Assembly: GCF_000208865.1 (NCBI RefSeq)
Contig: NC_018397.1
Location: 4,493,748-4,557,747 of the forward strand
DNA length: 64,000 nt
Direction of reading: 5' to 3'
Source: Neospora caninum Liverpool
Lineage: Eukaryota; Apicomplexa; Conoidasida; Eucoccidiorida; Sarcocystidae
Each line of letters opens with the position of its first letter. The stretch's first letter is position 1. Made by a program: the position numbers and the translations under genes. This document shows positions 1 through 11,246 of the stretch, piece by piece. The notes under the pieces are model-generated. The model searched no databases. It worked only from the letters and a program-made list of their open reading frames with translations, and was not told the DNA's origin.

Positions 1-3000
1 GACGAGGAGGAACGCAGCAGAAGACTACGGAGCAAGAGCTCCGGAAAATCCACACAAGAGGGGAGTCTCAGACGGCACAGGCGACACCTTCGACCGTCCC
101 TACTTTCTGTATGCCCTGTGAATATACGCATATACGCTTTGGGGAACGCCCGAGACGACACTCGCAATCGATTGCCGGTTCCGAACGAGGTCAGAAGCGT
201 TTAGTCTACGCTTTAAAACCACGCTTTAGTCTCGGAGAATGTCATAGCGGAGTGCCTTCGGCTTTGCCGCGAAAGATTTCCACGGAAGCGGGGAGAAAAG
301 GCGCTTTCCTGAACACGGAAATCGACGTCGGCCTGTCTGTGTTGTAGATGTGCGATTAGGAAGATGGAACGCTCACTGAGTCGCAGTCTAAAAGAGCGTC
401 GTGGCGAGAAAAGGAGAAGCACTCGCTTTGGAAAAAAAGGGTAGCGGCGTCTTTTTTGGCACCGGTCAGTTGAAAAGGAGAGTGGAGCGGAAAAGACGGT
501 AGCGGGCGAGTTCTTTGTTTTGCTTTTCACGCGCTTTCAAGAAAAGCTTTCTCCCAAGCGCGTGAGAGGTAGCTACAGAAAAAAGACTCTCTGTAGAGTC
601 GCGGCTCCACCCACCAGGTTTAGCTGCCGGGGGCTGGTTTTTGCAGTGAGTTAGGACTCCCACGTATGCTTCTCGTGGAACTGTGCCGTTCTCTTTGTCA
701 AACAACTTGCGTCTATCGTGGGTTACTTTCGCGCCAACACGCGCAACACCGGGACATACCAAAACCGTCTTTTTCTCTGCTTCCTGTGTGAAAAACGAGC
801 AGCCGACTCGGCCACGGCAATGCACACACCCTGACCAACTGCGTTTGGCGGATCGACAGTCGAGGCTTCACAATGCATGCGATTCGAGCAATCCGAGAGA
901 GAATAACGATAATCTTGGTCGTGCACAAAGAAAACAACAATTCCAGCGGTGCAGATGAAGGTCGGAAAATTGCTGTAGCGATTCTGTGCAGCTTGAGCAG
1001 CGGATTCGGGAAAAGTGGGGAACGACTGACTAGGCGCCGCCTGTAGCCGTCCTTGCATACTGTGGCCACTTGCCTGCATACGCTAAACAGTTTCTGGATG
1101 TTTACGGGTCTTACAGTTCTCGCATATAGCCGGATTTTGGAGCCGCCTTACATATGCTGTGGTAGTACCGATAAAATACAAGATGTGCCCGGAATAGGGT
1201 TGAAACCGAAATATTTTAGATGTCTTAAGCAGTCCCAATCGAGGCTTCGTGGTACTGGTGATGCTGAATATGACCTCAGTTACGACATACTGACAACCAA
1301 GTTCTTGGGGGTCTGTTCTTCTGCTCAGTTTTCCTTGTCGTCTGTGCCTCCAATAGGACGCGTTAACGTGCGGAAGTGAGTTTCACAAAAGGCAACGCGA
1401 GGGCTATCACAGGTTTAAACACGGTTCGCCGGGAGGCTCATTGCTTCCCTCCCTTTCAAATATTTTCCTCAGCTGTAAGCTTATGGTAAGCGCTATGGAT
1501 TGGGTCCGTTTGGTGCGGCGTAGCGCTGCGTCCTGCTGAAACTGCAGCAGTGGAGAGAAGCTGGTCGCCATGGCAAACGCCTCGGGCGCAGAGTGTATAT
1601 TGACAGTGGTTATGTTGACCTTTTAAACTGGTCTACACGGATGTAGCAGCATCAGAATTTCCGGTGGAACTGACTGAAATGGAAAAAAGAGCGATTCAGA
1701 AAGCTCATCCGTAAGACGCTGCATTTCCCTCAACAACGGGGGAATGTGGATTTCTTTCAAGCGTTTCTGTACATCCCCAGGGGAAATTCTTATTTTTTCT
1801 TCTGCAGCCACTGCTGAAACGATTAACTGCCTGAAATTGATTTCCATCCGAACTGTCTTACCGACTGTAGCCCTTACACCAGGTGGGCGAGAACCTGTGG
1901 CTGTAGACACATACTGCCTGGTCCACGAGGAATCAGCCTCGAAACAAGACTGGCAGGGAGACTCCAGATTTCTGGACAACACAATATTGAAGAGGCAAGC
2001 AACACAGCCAGTTGAGCGAAAGAACGACAAATTCGGTGTCGTTTACCAGTCCAAACGGAATGTGTCGGCGTAGCGGGCATCACAAATGGGAGTGTTGTGG
2101 GTATCAAGGATCCCTGTGAAATGTATGGAAGGTAGGTGCATAGTCGTTAACAGCAGCAGCAGCAGGGACTTTCGCCTTTTCCAAGCCTAGCGCCACTGCT
2201 AGGGGTGAGAACGCGGACCCTTCGATGAGGGATCCTGCAAACGGATGTGCGAGCTCCTGGCTCATCTATGGACCACGGTGACTATTATTAGCGAGGAAGT
2301 CTCTCAAAGGCGGTGCCGCGCCTTCGCGATCTGTGTACCGGCAAATAAAGTACGCGTGGTGACAAAGGTCCTGCGCGAGATCAAACCAGAACAAGGGCCA
2401 TTTCAATTCACGAAAAAATCCCTTTATGTGACGAAAATAAACTTGGTTAGGATCCCATGACAGCCGATTACACGCGTTAGTGTGATCCAGTTGATGATGC
2501 AATGCAGCGCTTATATGCGCCAGTCCGCAGTGTGGGCATTGAGATGGAAACGAAGAGTGCGGCACCAGACGAAACTGAGTCAACATACAAGCTATATTTT
2601 TGTCGAAACGGCGAGCAGCGACGAAACCAGGACGGCCAATACCGAAGATAACACTGACGGTGGAGCGGGGGTATCTGCACCTGGGTTCAACAGGTGTTCA
2701 AAATCTGGCAGCGATGGGGCTGAATGCCAGTGGCTTCGGTGAACCATGTCAGAGGTCCAGAGGGGTGCGAACTACCAGGGTATACGGAAAAGTATCGACA
2801 CGCCTGATAACATTGACATCACGAATGCTTGCTCGATGCGTACCGAGTTAATCCGTCAGTTTAAGCAGAGCGGACAACAGCGGGAAAGCCAATGTGTAAA
2901 AAAAGTTAGACAACTGAGGAATTCGGAAGCGCAAGATACTCCACTAGACAAGATCTATGTGCTTCTCGCTACGGCCACTAGCCTGCGCGGTGTGTCCGAG

Positions 3001-3941
3001 AAGTGTGGCGGCGCCAGGCCCCTCGACAAATTCCGAGTTTCGCTGATATTTTTCGCTTTCACCCTATATATGTTCGTGGGTTCTCCCGTGACAGTTGGTA
3101 TCGGTCAGCTCCATCGAACTTTCCTTTACGGATTTATTCTCTTCACACCATGCGCATACGGCTATCCGCATGGCACAATGACGGAAGAAAGGTTTGTTCT
3201 TGATGCACACGGGCACTACACGGTTGCAACAAGCTGAGGTACGCAACACAATTCATGTTGAACTGTTCCCTTCTGGTGACCGAAATTATTTTGTCATATC
3301 GGAATGGTTTCCACGCGAATTCTGAAGAGCCCGTTACTCCCTCTGTCGCACGCGATACTTGCGATGAGCAAGCATGTGTGAGCGCAAGTGCTCCCACGCT
3401 CAATAGGATACATGCGCGAAAGGTAGACACACTAGCCAGTAGCAAACACACATGGTCAGGCAACTCTGTACTGTCACGCCCAAAACACGCACAAACCCTG
3501 TGGAGGGAAAGAAAGCAACATGCAATCTCATTTCCACCCCACGAGCACAAAATGCGGCCTTCGAAACGTCCACACCGAATGCCGCGCCGAGCAACAATGA
3601 CACTCACGGATTGACCCGGCAGGTCGTCTCCGATACAGAGACGAGGATGTCTTGAAAAAACCGTGAACGGCTGGGCATTTGCATAACTGTACGAAGGACG
3701 GGTAATGACCCGGAAACGCCCAAACCACGGAAGAAGGGGGTCCTTCAGGGACTGCATGGAGGGGTGGAGGCGCCCATATGGCATCAACTGAACAAAATTC
3801 CATTTGAATACAGCTGAGTTGTGTCAAGTGCCACGGCGGCTGGTTTTTGTGTAAAGTACAGCTGTCCCTGTCGCCTGCACCTCTCCCCGACTCACCGTAG
3901 AGCCCAAATAATCCAAACATCACTGCCTGCATGTCGGAGGC
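1..3941. other. Intergenic, no supported gene
   Basis: No stretch here has the combination of a long open frame, splice signals and recognisable protein sequence seen in the other genes. The longest open frames (for example 3143-3787 on the minus strand) read as composition-driven and lack any domain. A 74-codon frame with a real ATG at 1847-1623 (-) encodes an amphipathic, charged segment and is the only weak candidate. The region lacks the long (TA)n tracts common elsewhere in the window. What it does is not visible from sequence. Confidence 0.5.
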
Positions 3942-4616
3942 TTAAGAATAGGAGAGAGAGGCAAGGAACGGCAATAGACTCCCGATTACAAGAAATACGC
4001 TGGCAGGTCCGCCACGCGTTGCCTGTGATGCTTTAACGACCACAAACATGGAGCCGCTGCCTTTTCTGTCGCGGAAGTGGAAGCAGAATTCTTGCTTGCG
4101 GTAGGTGTGATATTCCCGCGGAGGAGCGATAAAAACCAACGACTTGGTGTTCGTGTCAGAGCCAGCGCGCGTATGATATGTCACTTGCCAGAAGTGATAA
4201 CTTATGGGTGTATTTCCAAAAAGATACATGTATGACTTGAGCGAACCAAGGTCACACAATCCGTCGTCTACATCGTACGCTTCGGTGAGTATATTTCGGG
4301 GCCACACACGAACCGCATTGGGATCTTCCAGGACAATCATCATTCTCTGATTCGGCAACAGAGACAAATAGGTGAACTCCTCATTTGGTAAGTTCGATTT
4401 TGGAACAACGACGGTAAAATCTGCCTTCGGAAGAGGCGGCGTGAGATTCTGTAGATCTACAGCATCTTGTCCAACAGCCCATCCGGCAGAACACGCCAAA
4501 GAAAAAATCAATTTAACAACCAACGAGAACATGGAATTGACTGCTGATTGTGTAGATGTATGCCTTGCGGACCGGGGCCATAAAGTCATCGCGGATGTCT
4601 GTAAAGCGCTCGTCAT
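3942..4616 (-). CDS. Putative GPI-anchored surface protein, possibly degenerate SRS (SAG1-related)
   Basis: Intronless frame of about 224 residues. The start is taken at the ATG at 4616; in-frame ATGs exist upstream and at 4532. It has the plan of a coccidian surface antigen. A positively charged, Ser/Thr/Met-rich N-terminus is followed by a hydrophobic signal-peptide core (FSLVVKLIFSLACSAGWAVG). An extracellular part of about 130 residues follows. The C-terminus is a hydrophobic tail (SVFLVIGSLLPFLASL) ending a few residues later, typical of a GPI-attachment signal. Short stretches such as FTVVVPKSNLP and the segment around FIAPPREYHTYRKQEF recall strands of SRS domains, but most of the conserved disulfide cysteines are missing. 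It would therefore be either a divergent SRS member or another GPI-anchored family. Signal and tail are visible in the sequence; the family assignment is inference. The nearest confident gene is lipB, about 2.9 kb away. Confidence 0.5.
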   Translation of the reverse strand: MTSALQTSAMTLWPRSARHTSTQSAVNSMFSLVVKLIFSLACSAGWAVGQDAVDLQNLTPPLPKADFTVVVPKSNLPNEEFTYLSLLPNQRMMIVLEDPNAVRVWPRNILTEAYDVDDGLCDLGSLKSYMYLFGNTPISYHFWQVTYHTRAGSDTNTKSLVFIAPPREYHTYRKQEFCFHFRDRKGSGSMFVVVKASQATRGGPASVFLVIGSLLPFLASLSYS

Positions 4617-7471
4617 CTTGGTGGCTGTGTAAACAGGCATCCCCTCCTCAGTCCCAGCGATAACGGCCAATTCTCAGAACAAGAGTCTGTCGGGAGAACG
4701 AGTGGCGAAGGTACCAGACCTTCCGTTGCTTGCGAGCACGGGCGCCTAATAGGCTGGCCCCGGACCCGGCAGGCACCAGAGAAAACAATGCAACTTCTGG
4801 TACAACAAACAGGTTGTCGAATGAATACCGCTGCTTCTGTCAGCCAGGCAATACCATTACGAACTGGGAAATGACACGGAGATGAAATTCAAGAGAACGC
4901 GAGGTGGCTGTGCTGGCCTGCACACAAAAAGGAGGGAACCCTTGCTTGAAAAATGGGATGATTTCTTAAATATGAGATACGAATTTAATACGGGTAAGGG
5001 TGAATTTAAGGAGAGAGATGCCCAGTCACGTACTTCTCCACCTGCTGCAGCCGGTGCTGTCGGAGGCGCGATGGTGTTTTTCGCCTTCTCTCAAGTTCGA
5101 AAGCTCATCACGGCAAGCGAGCTTAGCTCTGTCGCGTACAAATAAACAAATCCAGTTTTGGCGGGGGCACCCGTAAAGGAACAAGCTGACTGAATCGAGC
5201 AGACTGCGCGAGCGGTGTCGCCCCCGGAGAACGGTTTCCAAGTCGCTGAGGTTAGCCGGTGAGCTGAGAAGATGAGAACGAGATGCGATATCAACTGAAA
5301 CAATTAAAGGCAACCGCGACAAAAAAAGCGTCAAAGCTGCTTAAATTTGACTTACTAGCCAGACACTTTTGGATACCGGACGGAATCAGAGGGACCAATG
5401 TTGCGGCTTCTTGCCCGCCTCTATGCGGTACCCCAACACACACCGACCCTCACAGCAGTCTCCCCCTGTAGCCGCCACGCACGAATTAAGACATCGACCG
5501 GTCCGGGGGGAGCGCAGCATGGTGAAAAAATTCTTAGTTCGCTTGCTACATTGCTCCGTGCCAAAATTCACTCTTGGAACGGGGCACTCAGCGTGGGATG
5601 GGGAACTCTACAGTTTCATCAACAACGGCGACAAAGGCAGCCAACCCTCGTCCGATACTCGTCCCACAAACTTTACCTCGGCGGGTATCCAGCCCCCGCG
5701 CTCGTCCTTTTGACTACACTGGGAAGATAGAGAAATCGACTCCTCCCACCTTCTCGCCTCTACTGGGATGACCCTACGCAAAAAGAGGGCTTCTTGGCGT
5801 CGCTCGTACAGCCCTCGTTTTACGGTGTGAAACGCTACAGAAAGTGTGCTGGTCGGTAATTGCTCGTAGCACTGCGACTCGTAGACTGGAGGGATAACCG
5901 GTACATCTGGTGTTGTACAAGATCAGCAATCCGTCAGAGCGCGGCCACGGAAATGTTGCTACAATACCATCGACTCGGCTCTGTGCCTCGAGAGACGTCT
6001 ACGCCGCCCCTTTGGGGTGTTCGCGCCTCGAGGCAAACAACCGGAACCGGCTGACGAATGGCGTTTGCGTGCTTTCTGCGTTACGGACATCGGCACAAGG
6101 CAGCGCCAATGTCAACACACAGAGGAAAATATCTCAACTTGCGTTCGCGTCGGGCCCCATCCAGGCAGGCACGTTGCTGTGGAGACGACCAGGAAAACGG
6201 TCGAGACTTGGCTCCGACGAGAAAGCGTGGCAGATAACACATCTGCAGCACCTCAAAGGACACCCGAAAAGTTCTTGACACGCCATTGACATGGCGATTG
6301 AACCACGGGTATGCCCCGAGCGTCACCGGCACTTTTATATTGAGTCCGGAGGGCAGTCCAGGCTTGTGATGCGCAAGATTTCCGATGCGCAGCTCGATAG
6401 ACAGCTAACGTCACACTCCTCCAGCGGATTTGGAGATCTACTCTGCCGCCCTTTTTATCTTACACCTCACCTTACTACGGTGCCATGGTAGCTCTTCCGC
6501 GAAAAACCATTGTTGCGAATCAAGAGGACAGCCTGTCGTCACATCACCGGAGCGACAGTGGCTGCCTCTCGTGTTGTGGCTCGGCCCTTGGAGGGTCCAT
6601 GGCATGCGCAGTTGCTACATCCGTCGGCCAAGCACGAGCAATCGAAGCAGAGCAGAAAATGATAGTGCTGACGCTTCGACTGACACACGGGACACTGTTT
6701 ATAAAGAAGAACTTCATTTTGACAACCGCTGAGAGTCTATCGCCGTCCTGTTTTACGACAGTTTACTATAGAGATCATGGCAGAGTGAACGATGCACCTG
6801 GATCAATGACCATGTGTTGCCCCTCGTGAAACGCTCTTGCAGCAGTTTTCTTGTCCACATTTCAGCGAAGGATTGGCAACCGCTCCAAACTTGATGGCGA
6901 TGTTGCTATTCTGTGTGTTTCTGATCGCCGAGGCGCAACAACAATCGAAGTAGAAGACGAAATGCCCGGATCACCACGCGACCGCTATCATTCAGCACTC
7001 TGGAGTAGAAAAGATTGAATGGCCATTAAGGAGACATTGCCACTCAGGTACCACTACGCGAAGACGGGGCTCCCGTTGCCGTAGAAATCCACGAAGCTGC
7101 CTTCCTCTTCGTTTTTGGACTATTCAACACGAGCGAAAACACGTCAGTCAGAGATATAGAAAAGAACTGAGCGGGATGGAGCTCGCGCGCCTACCGTTAT
7201 TGTGACTCGATTGCTTGAGACGACCGACTTTCAGTCTTCACGAGTTGACACACGAAGATCCCTTCACCGTTCCATCTGTTGCCGCGCTGAGCCTTGTGGC
7301 TTAATTCGAACAGCCCGCCCATCGAAGGAGATTTCGTCACTACGGCCCGCTCCACTGTCGCTGACAATATCGCATTGCCTTTGATCTACAATGGATACAC
7401 CCGGGCAGAACCAAGGGAGAACAGGATTGACTGCAATGTTGCCTCCTGGTTCGTGTGCGCAAGGCGGCGCA
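4617..7471. other. Intergenic spacer
   Basis: Spacer between the 5' end of the putative surface-protein gene and the 3' end of lipB. It should hold the promoter of the former and the 3' UTR of the latter. All open frames are short, overlap on several strands and lack recognisable protein features. I see no tandem repeat, tRNA or mobile element in it. Confidence 0.5.
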
Positions 7472-10117
7472 CTAGAATTCGGAAACTGAATCGTTGAGGA
7501 GCGTCGTGTGGGCAGGTCCCCGGCTGTTGACGAGCTTGAGAGAGAAGACTCTTGCGAATTCTTCTTTCACCAGCCGTGCGACTTCTTTCATAAGTTCTCC
7601 ATCTCTCGTTTCTCGACCGTCTTGCGACTCTTTCTTGTCCTCCCCGTGCTCCTGTGCCGTCTCTACCGGATCATCCTGGGACACTACGCCGGAAGCATCT
7701 GATGAATGGGTTTCGGAAAGGCCTTTACCATAGGGTTTCTCTTCTTTCTGTCTCTCCTTCCCGCTCTTCAGCCCGTACGTAGCTTTCGATTCGCCGCTCT
7801 CGGGTGACACAGACCTTTCGGCTCTTCTCTGCCCGCCACACCAGTCTTTCAGTCTGCCTGTCGTCGTTTCCCTGAGGCCGCACGGCACGATTTTGTGGAA
7901 CCCAGAAAGATCTGTGCAAACATTTAGAGCGAGGCCATGATGCGTAATCCACCGTTTCACCTTGACGCCGACAGCACATACTTTTTCACCTTGCAGCCAA
8001 ACTCCAGGTGTTCCGAGCCTTCTGTATCCGCGTGAACTTCCCTCCGCCGTTCCTCGAGGGCCTCGCTCAACTTCCGGTCCCGAAAACCTGTCCTGTTTTG
8101 AACCCACCCCGACGTGCCTTGCCTTGTCCTCCGGACCGTTGAGTTTCCCCTCCGCGGCTGCGTGATCGCTGCGGAAAAGCCGTTCGACCGTGTTGATGGC
8201 GATCTGCTCCAGAGACTGAATGTACCACCGAAGGTCGCAGGAATGGTAGCGCAGATCGAGAAGCGGGTACAGGACAAGCTGTCCGGGGGCATGATACGTC
8301 ACCTCACCGCCACGTTCCACTCTCCATACTGTCGGAGCTTCCCCGCGCCTCCCAGTTTGCGCGCCGTCTTGTTCCAATCCTCGCGTGAGTCCTGCTGCCG
8401 ATTCGGCCCGTTCCTCCCTGCACTTGTCTTCACAACCGCGTCTCCCTGCGGTGCCTTCCGAAAACCCGCACTCCCGCCAGCTCTCCAGTTCGATATGTCC
8501 GGGTGTTTGCGCCAAACCGTCGCCAAAACTGGGTCGCAGAGACACGGAGACATCTGCCTGTCCCTCGTCGTTTTCGGGACCGGTTTCGTGGCCATGGAAC
8601 GAAGCTCTGGGGGCTTCTTCTGCCTCTTGAACGAGACGCGAGAGCAGGCGGCGGCATCCGTCCACAGTTTGCATTTCGCTCACGTGATCGGCAGGCAGGC
8701 GCAGTTCTCGAACTTCACTTTGAAACAACACATTCGCGGGCGTTCCCCCCTGGCCAATCGTGTAAACGGGCGGATGTTGCAGGAGGAGGACGTAGTCGCA
8801 AGGTGTGCGCCCTTGGCCAGGCTTTCCGAGCCCCGGCAAAAGCTCAAGACGACGGCGTCTGTCCCCACTCGGGTGACTGACGCGGCCTTGGCCGAAGCAA
8901 ACGTCGGTGTCTTCAGACACAGTCGCCGACGGCTCCACATGATTCAGTCTCAGCTGCTGAAGTTGAACGATCACTTGCTGGAGGCGCCAGGCGACCTCAT
9001 ACGGAACAATGCGGTCGCTCCAGTCAACCACGACGCAGTTCCGGTCGCCCGCTTTCCCCTCGTCTGCCTTCCAGTCTCTGTCCACCGCCAAGTCAGAGAC
9101 GCTTTCAGAGTTCCGCAAGCACGTCTGACCGGCGCGTCCCGAGCATCCGCTGCGTACTCCCCGCCACAGGATCCTTCTGCAGGCATGGTTGCGCACGACG
9201 CTTGGAGCGGCACTCCCAGAACTGGGTGTTGCGTGTGCCGAAGCATGAGACAGAGCGTGGACGGGAACATTCTTCGCTCTCCAACTTTCTATCCGTTTCC
9301 CGAACTTCGAGAGAAGGCACCTGTGTGTGCTTCCTCGCCCTCCCCCCAGTCGTCGACCGACACCGGATGGTCCAGTTGCGCTCCGCACCTCGTCCGGCTG
9401 GAGGCGTTGCCAACTTTTGAGGAGAACGTTTGCAGACCGAAACGAAAGGAACGCGCACTGGAGCAGGGATCTGCTGCCGACAGAAGGCATGCCTACAGAC
9501 GCGCCGACGTTTCTGAGGGTCGACCGTGGAGGACATGCATGCCCGCGAACACGGCCAGGCCGCCGAGATCTGGAACCCCGTCGCAACAGCTCCGACGCCC
9601 CAGACACAAACCTGCGAGGCCCTCTCGGCTGTTTGCGTGGCTTCATCGAACTCCGTAAGGACGTGGCAAAGCCCAGAACTCGTTCCTGAGAAACGCGTTT
9701 TTGCTCCAAACTTTTCTTTCCCTGATTTGCTTTTGGACGGAACAACGGCCACGGCCCGAACGTTTCGGAGCGCCTTGGTACTTGGGGAGTCGGCGGCGAA
9801 ACCGGCGCGAAGAAACGCACGTCTGAGTACGTCGGCCTTGAGGACGACGCGGCAAGTCTCGGGTGAAGGAGTTCGCGGGAGTGTCTGTACACCGAGTGAC
9901 CCAGCGCTTCAGAGCAGAACGCGAAGTGTGCAGTCAACCAGATGCCACAAAGCGAAATGAACAAGTAGACAAGGTTGGAGAGCGCCGCAGAAATTCGGTA
10001 AGACTGAGGAAGGACTTTCCTCTTCTTGCAAGAGACCCAGCCCGGAGCGCGTCTGGAAATCGCGAAACGGACGAAATCCCCACAACGCGAAGCGACTGCC
10101 TGTCCGGGGCTCTCCAT
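7472..10117 (-). CDS. lipB: Octanoyl-[acyl-carrier-protein]:protein octanoyltransferase, apicoplast-type
   Basis: LipB moves octanoate from acyl-ACP to lipoyl domains; in apicomplexans this occurs in the apicoplast and supplies lipoylated pyruvate dehydrogenase. The single-exon frame gives 881 residues from the ATG at 10117; four further in-frame codons upstream contain no ATG. The catalytic part starts near residue 440 with LLLQHPPVYTIGQGG. It continues near residue 600 with VERGGEVTYHAPGQLVLYPL, then near 711 with GEKVCAVGVKV (catalytic lysine) and about 744 with the conserved PCG cysteine after HHGLALNV. Bacterial LipB has about 210 residues. Here the core is split by charged insertions of roughly 70-130 residues, and a 430-residue low-complexity leader precedes it. 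A hydrophobic stretch near residues 45-67 (NLVYLFISLCGIWLTAHFAF) fits the signal part of a bipartite apicoplast leader. An unrecognised intron in the leader cannot be excluded. The family call is strong; the location is inferred. Confidence 0.9.
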   Translation of the reverse strand: MESPGQAVASRCGDFVRFAISRRAPGWVSCKKRKVLPQSYRISAALSNLVYLFISLCGIWLTAHFAFCSEALGHSVYRHSRELLHPRLAASSSRPTYSDVRFFAPVSPPTPQVPRRSETFGPWPLFRPKANQGKKSLEQKRVSQERVLGFATSLRSSMKPRKQPRGPRRFVSGASELLRRGSRSRRPGRVRGHACPPRSTLRNVGASVGMPSVGSRSLLQCAFLSFRSANVLLKSWQRLQPDEVRSATGPSGVGRRLGGGRGSTHRCLLSKFGKRIESWRAKNVPVHALSHASAHATPSSGSAAPSVVRNHACRRILWRGVRSGCSGRAGQTCLRNSESVSDLAVDRDWKADEGKAGDRNCVVVDWSDRIVPYEVAWRLQQVIVQLQQLRLNHVEPSATVSEDTDVCFGQGRVSHPSGDRRRRLELLPGLGKPGQGRTPCDYVLLLQHPPVYTIGQGGTPANVLFQSEVRELRLPADHVSEMQTVDGCRRLLSRLVQEAEEAPRASFHGHETGPENDEGQADVSVSLRPSFGDGLAQTPGHIELESWRECGFSEGTAGRRGCEDKCREERAESAAGLTRGLEQDGAQTGRRGEAPTVWRVERGGEVTYHAPGQLVLYPLLDLRYHSCDLRWYIQSLEQIAINTVERLFRSDHAAAEGKLNGPEDKARHVGVGSKQDRFSGPEVERGPRGTAEGSSRGYRRLGTPGVWLQGEKVCAVGVKVKRWITHHGLALNVCTDLSGFHKIVPCGLRETTTGRLKDWCGGQRRAERSVSPESGESKATYGLKSGKERQKEEKPYGKGLSETHSSDASGVVSQDDPVETAQEHGEDKKESQDGRETRDGELMKEVARLVKEEFARVFSLKLVNSRGPAHTTLLNDSVSEF

Positions 10118-10351
10118 TCTCTGTACCAACTCGTGAAGATGCCAGTATGGAAGAACGCGGTTGCGCGACCGGACAGATTCCCATCCGAGCGCTTTTCTCG
10201 GCCGTTTGACGGGCCGCTACACTCGTCCCTGCTCGGTCCGCGTGATTCGCGACATCCGCGCCATTCTCTCCGGAGAGAGCTCAGGCTCCGGTGAAAGAGG
10301 CACAAATTGCTGGACTCATCCGACATTCCGGTGAAGCCGATTCCTGTCAAC

Positions 10352-10389
10352 GTGGCGGTTCAGACGCCACGTGGCGGTTCAGACGCCAC
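10352..10389. repeat. Two 19-bp tandem copies, each a small hairpin
   Basis: The 19-bp unit GTGGCGGTTCAGACGCCAC occurs twice head to tail, followed by a partial third copy in which the sequence drifts to GTGGCGTTTCAG. Each unit is an inverted repeat (GTGGCG...CGCCAC with a 7-base loop). It lies about 235 bp upstream of the lipB start codon, in the presumed 5' UTR or promoter. Confidence 0.85.
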
Positions 10390-11173
10390 GTGGCGTTTCA
10401 GGAACGGTACCTCGCCGGTTTGCCAGTGGGTACCGTATCCCGAGAAAACATCTCTTTGTCCGTTACGCGGTGTCGGAGAGGGAAAATCCGGAGTTTTTAT
10501 GCTTTTCTCAGTCAGATGCTTGGCGGCGAGAAACGGTAGACGACGACACGCGGACGCTGTGGAGCGGCGTTCGGAGACAAAATCGCGGAGAACTGTGCAG
10601 AGCTGTGCAGCGTTGTTTCTTTGCCAGGTGCGCCTGCTCACACCTACGCGGAGACGTGGCAAATACCATGGAGAGAGGAACGCCAAGAACGCGGAGGGCG
10701 TGGGTGTTCAAGAGAAGAAATCGGAACACAGAGTCCGCCGTCGCGTTCTGGCGGGCAAGAATGCATCTGCGCATGCCATCGAACAGTCGCCCTGAGGCTC
10801 GTCCAGGCCGCCGTTCGTGGTACCCTACGAGTCGCTTCTTCCCGATTTTTCTCCGAAATGTGAAAACAGACGCGGAACGACCGTCGAAAAACAAGGCCTC
10901 GCATGTGACGCGGTGGGGAACAATGCTTAACGGGTTCCTTTCTCTCCACTCGAGTGTGTGTTTCGGACATTTTTGCTCTCGGATATCACGGTCAATCGAG
11001 GCGCGCATGCAGAGCGCTCGACGCGCGAGTTCGCTGATCAAGACAACGCAGTAGAGCCCGCCGAAACGCGCCAGCAAAAAGCACCCGATGAGGCTGCAAC
11101 ACCAGAAATGGCAAACGGTCCGATTTTCAAGAGGAGAATGAGCAAATTGCTGTCCTTTTCAGCGAAAACACAC

Positions 11174-11246
11174 TACAGAGTGCGGGGTTCGAACCCGCGA
11201 CCTTCTGCGTGTAAGGCAGACGTGATAACCACTACACCAACTCTGC
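11174..11246 (-). tRNA. tRNA-Val (anticodon UAC)
   Basis: Read on the minus strand, the 73-nt segment folds as a complete cloverleaf. It has a 7-bp acceptor stem (GCAGAGT with ACTCTGT, the first pair being G-U) and a D arm with the eukaryotic B-box partner sequence GTGTAGTGGTTATCAC. The anticodon stem TCTGC/GCAGA carries loop CTTACAC, giving anticodon TAC. The T arm is GCGGG-TTCGAAC-CCCGC, followed by discriminator A. There is no intron. The A and B boxes of the internal pol III promoter are intact. It stands alone between lipB and the TPR gene. Confidence 0.95.

Noticed and set aside
3143..3787. 214-codon minus-strand frame
   Set aside because: No domain, signal or splice context, and residues follow base composition. 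Overlapping frames on the other strand are equally long.
8114..9658. 514-codon plus-strand frame opposite lipB
   Set aside because: It is the antisense shadow of the lipB coding frame. The minus strand carries recognisable catalytic motifs.
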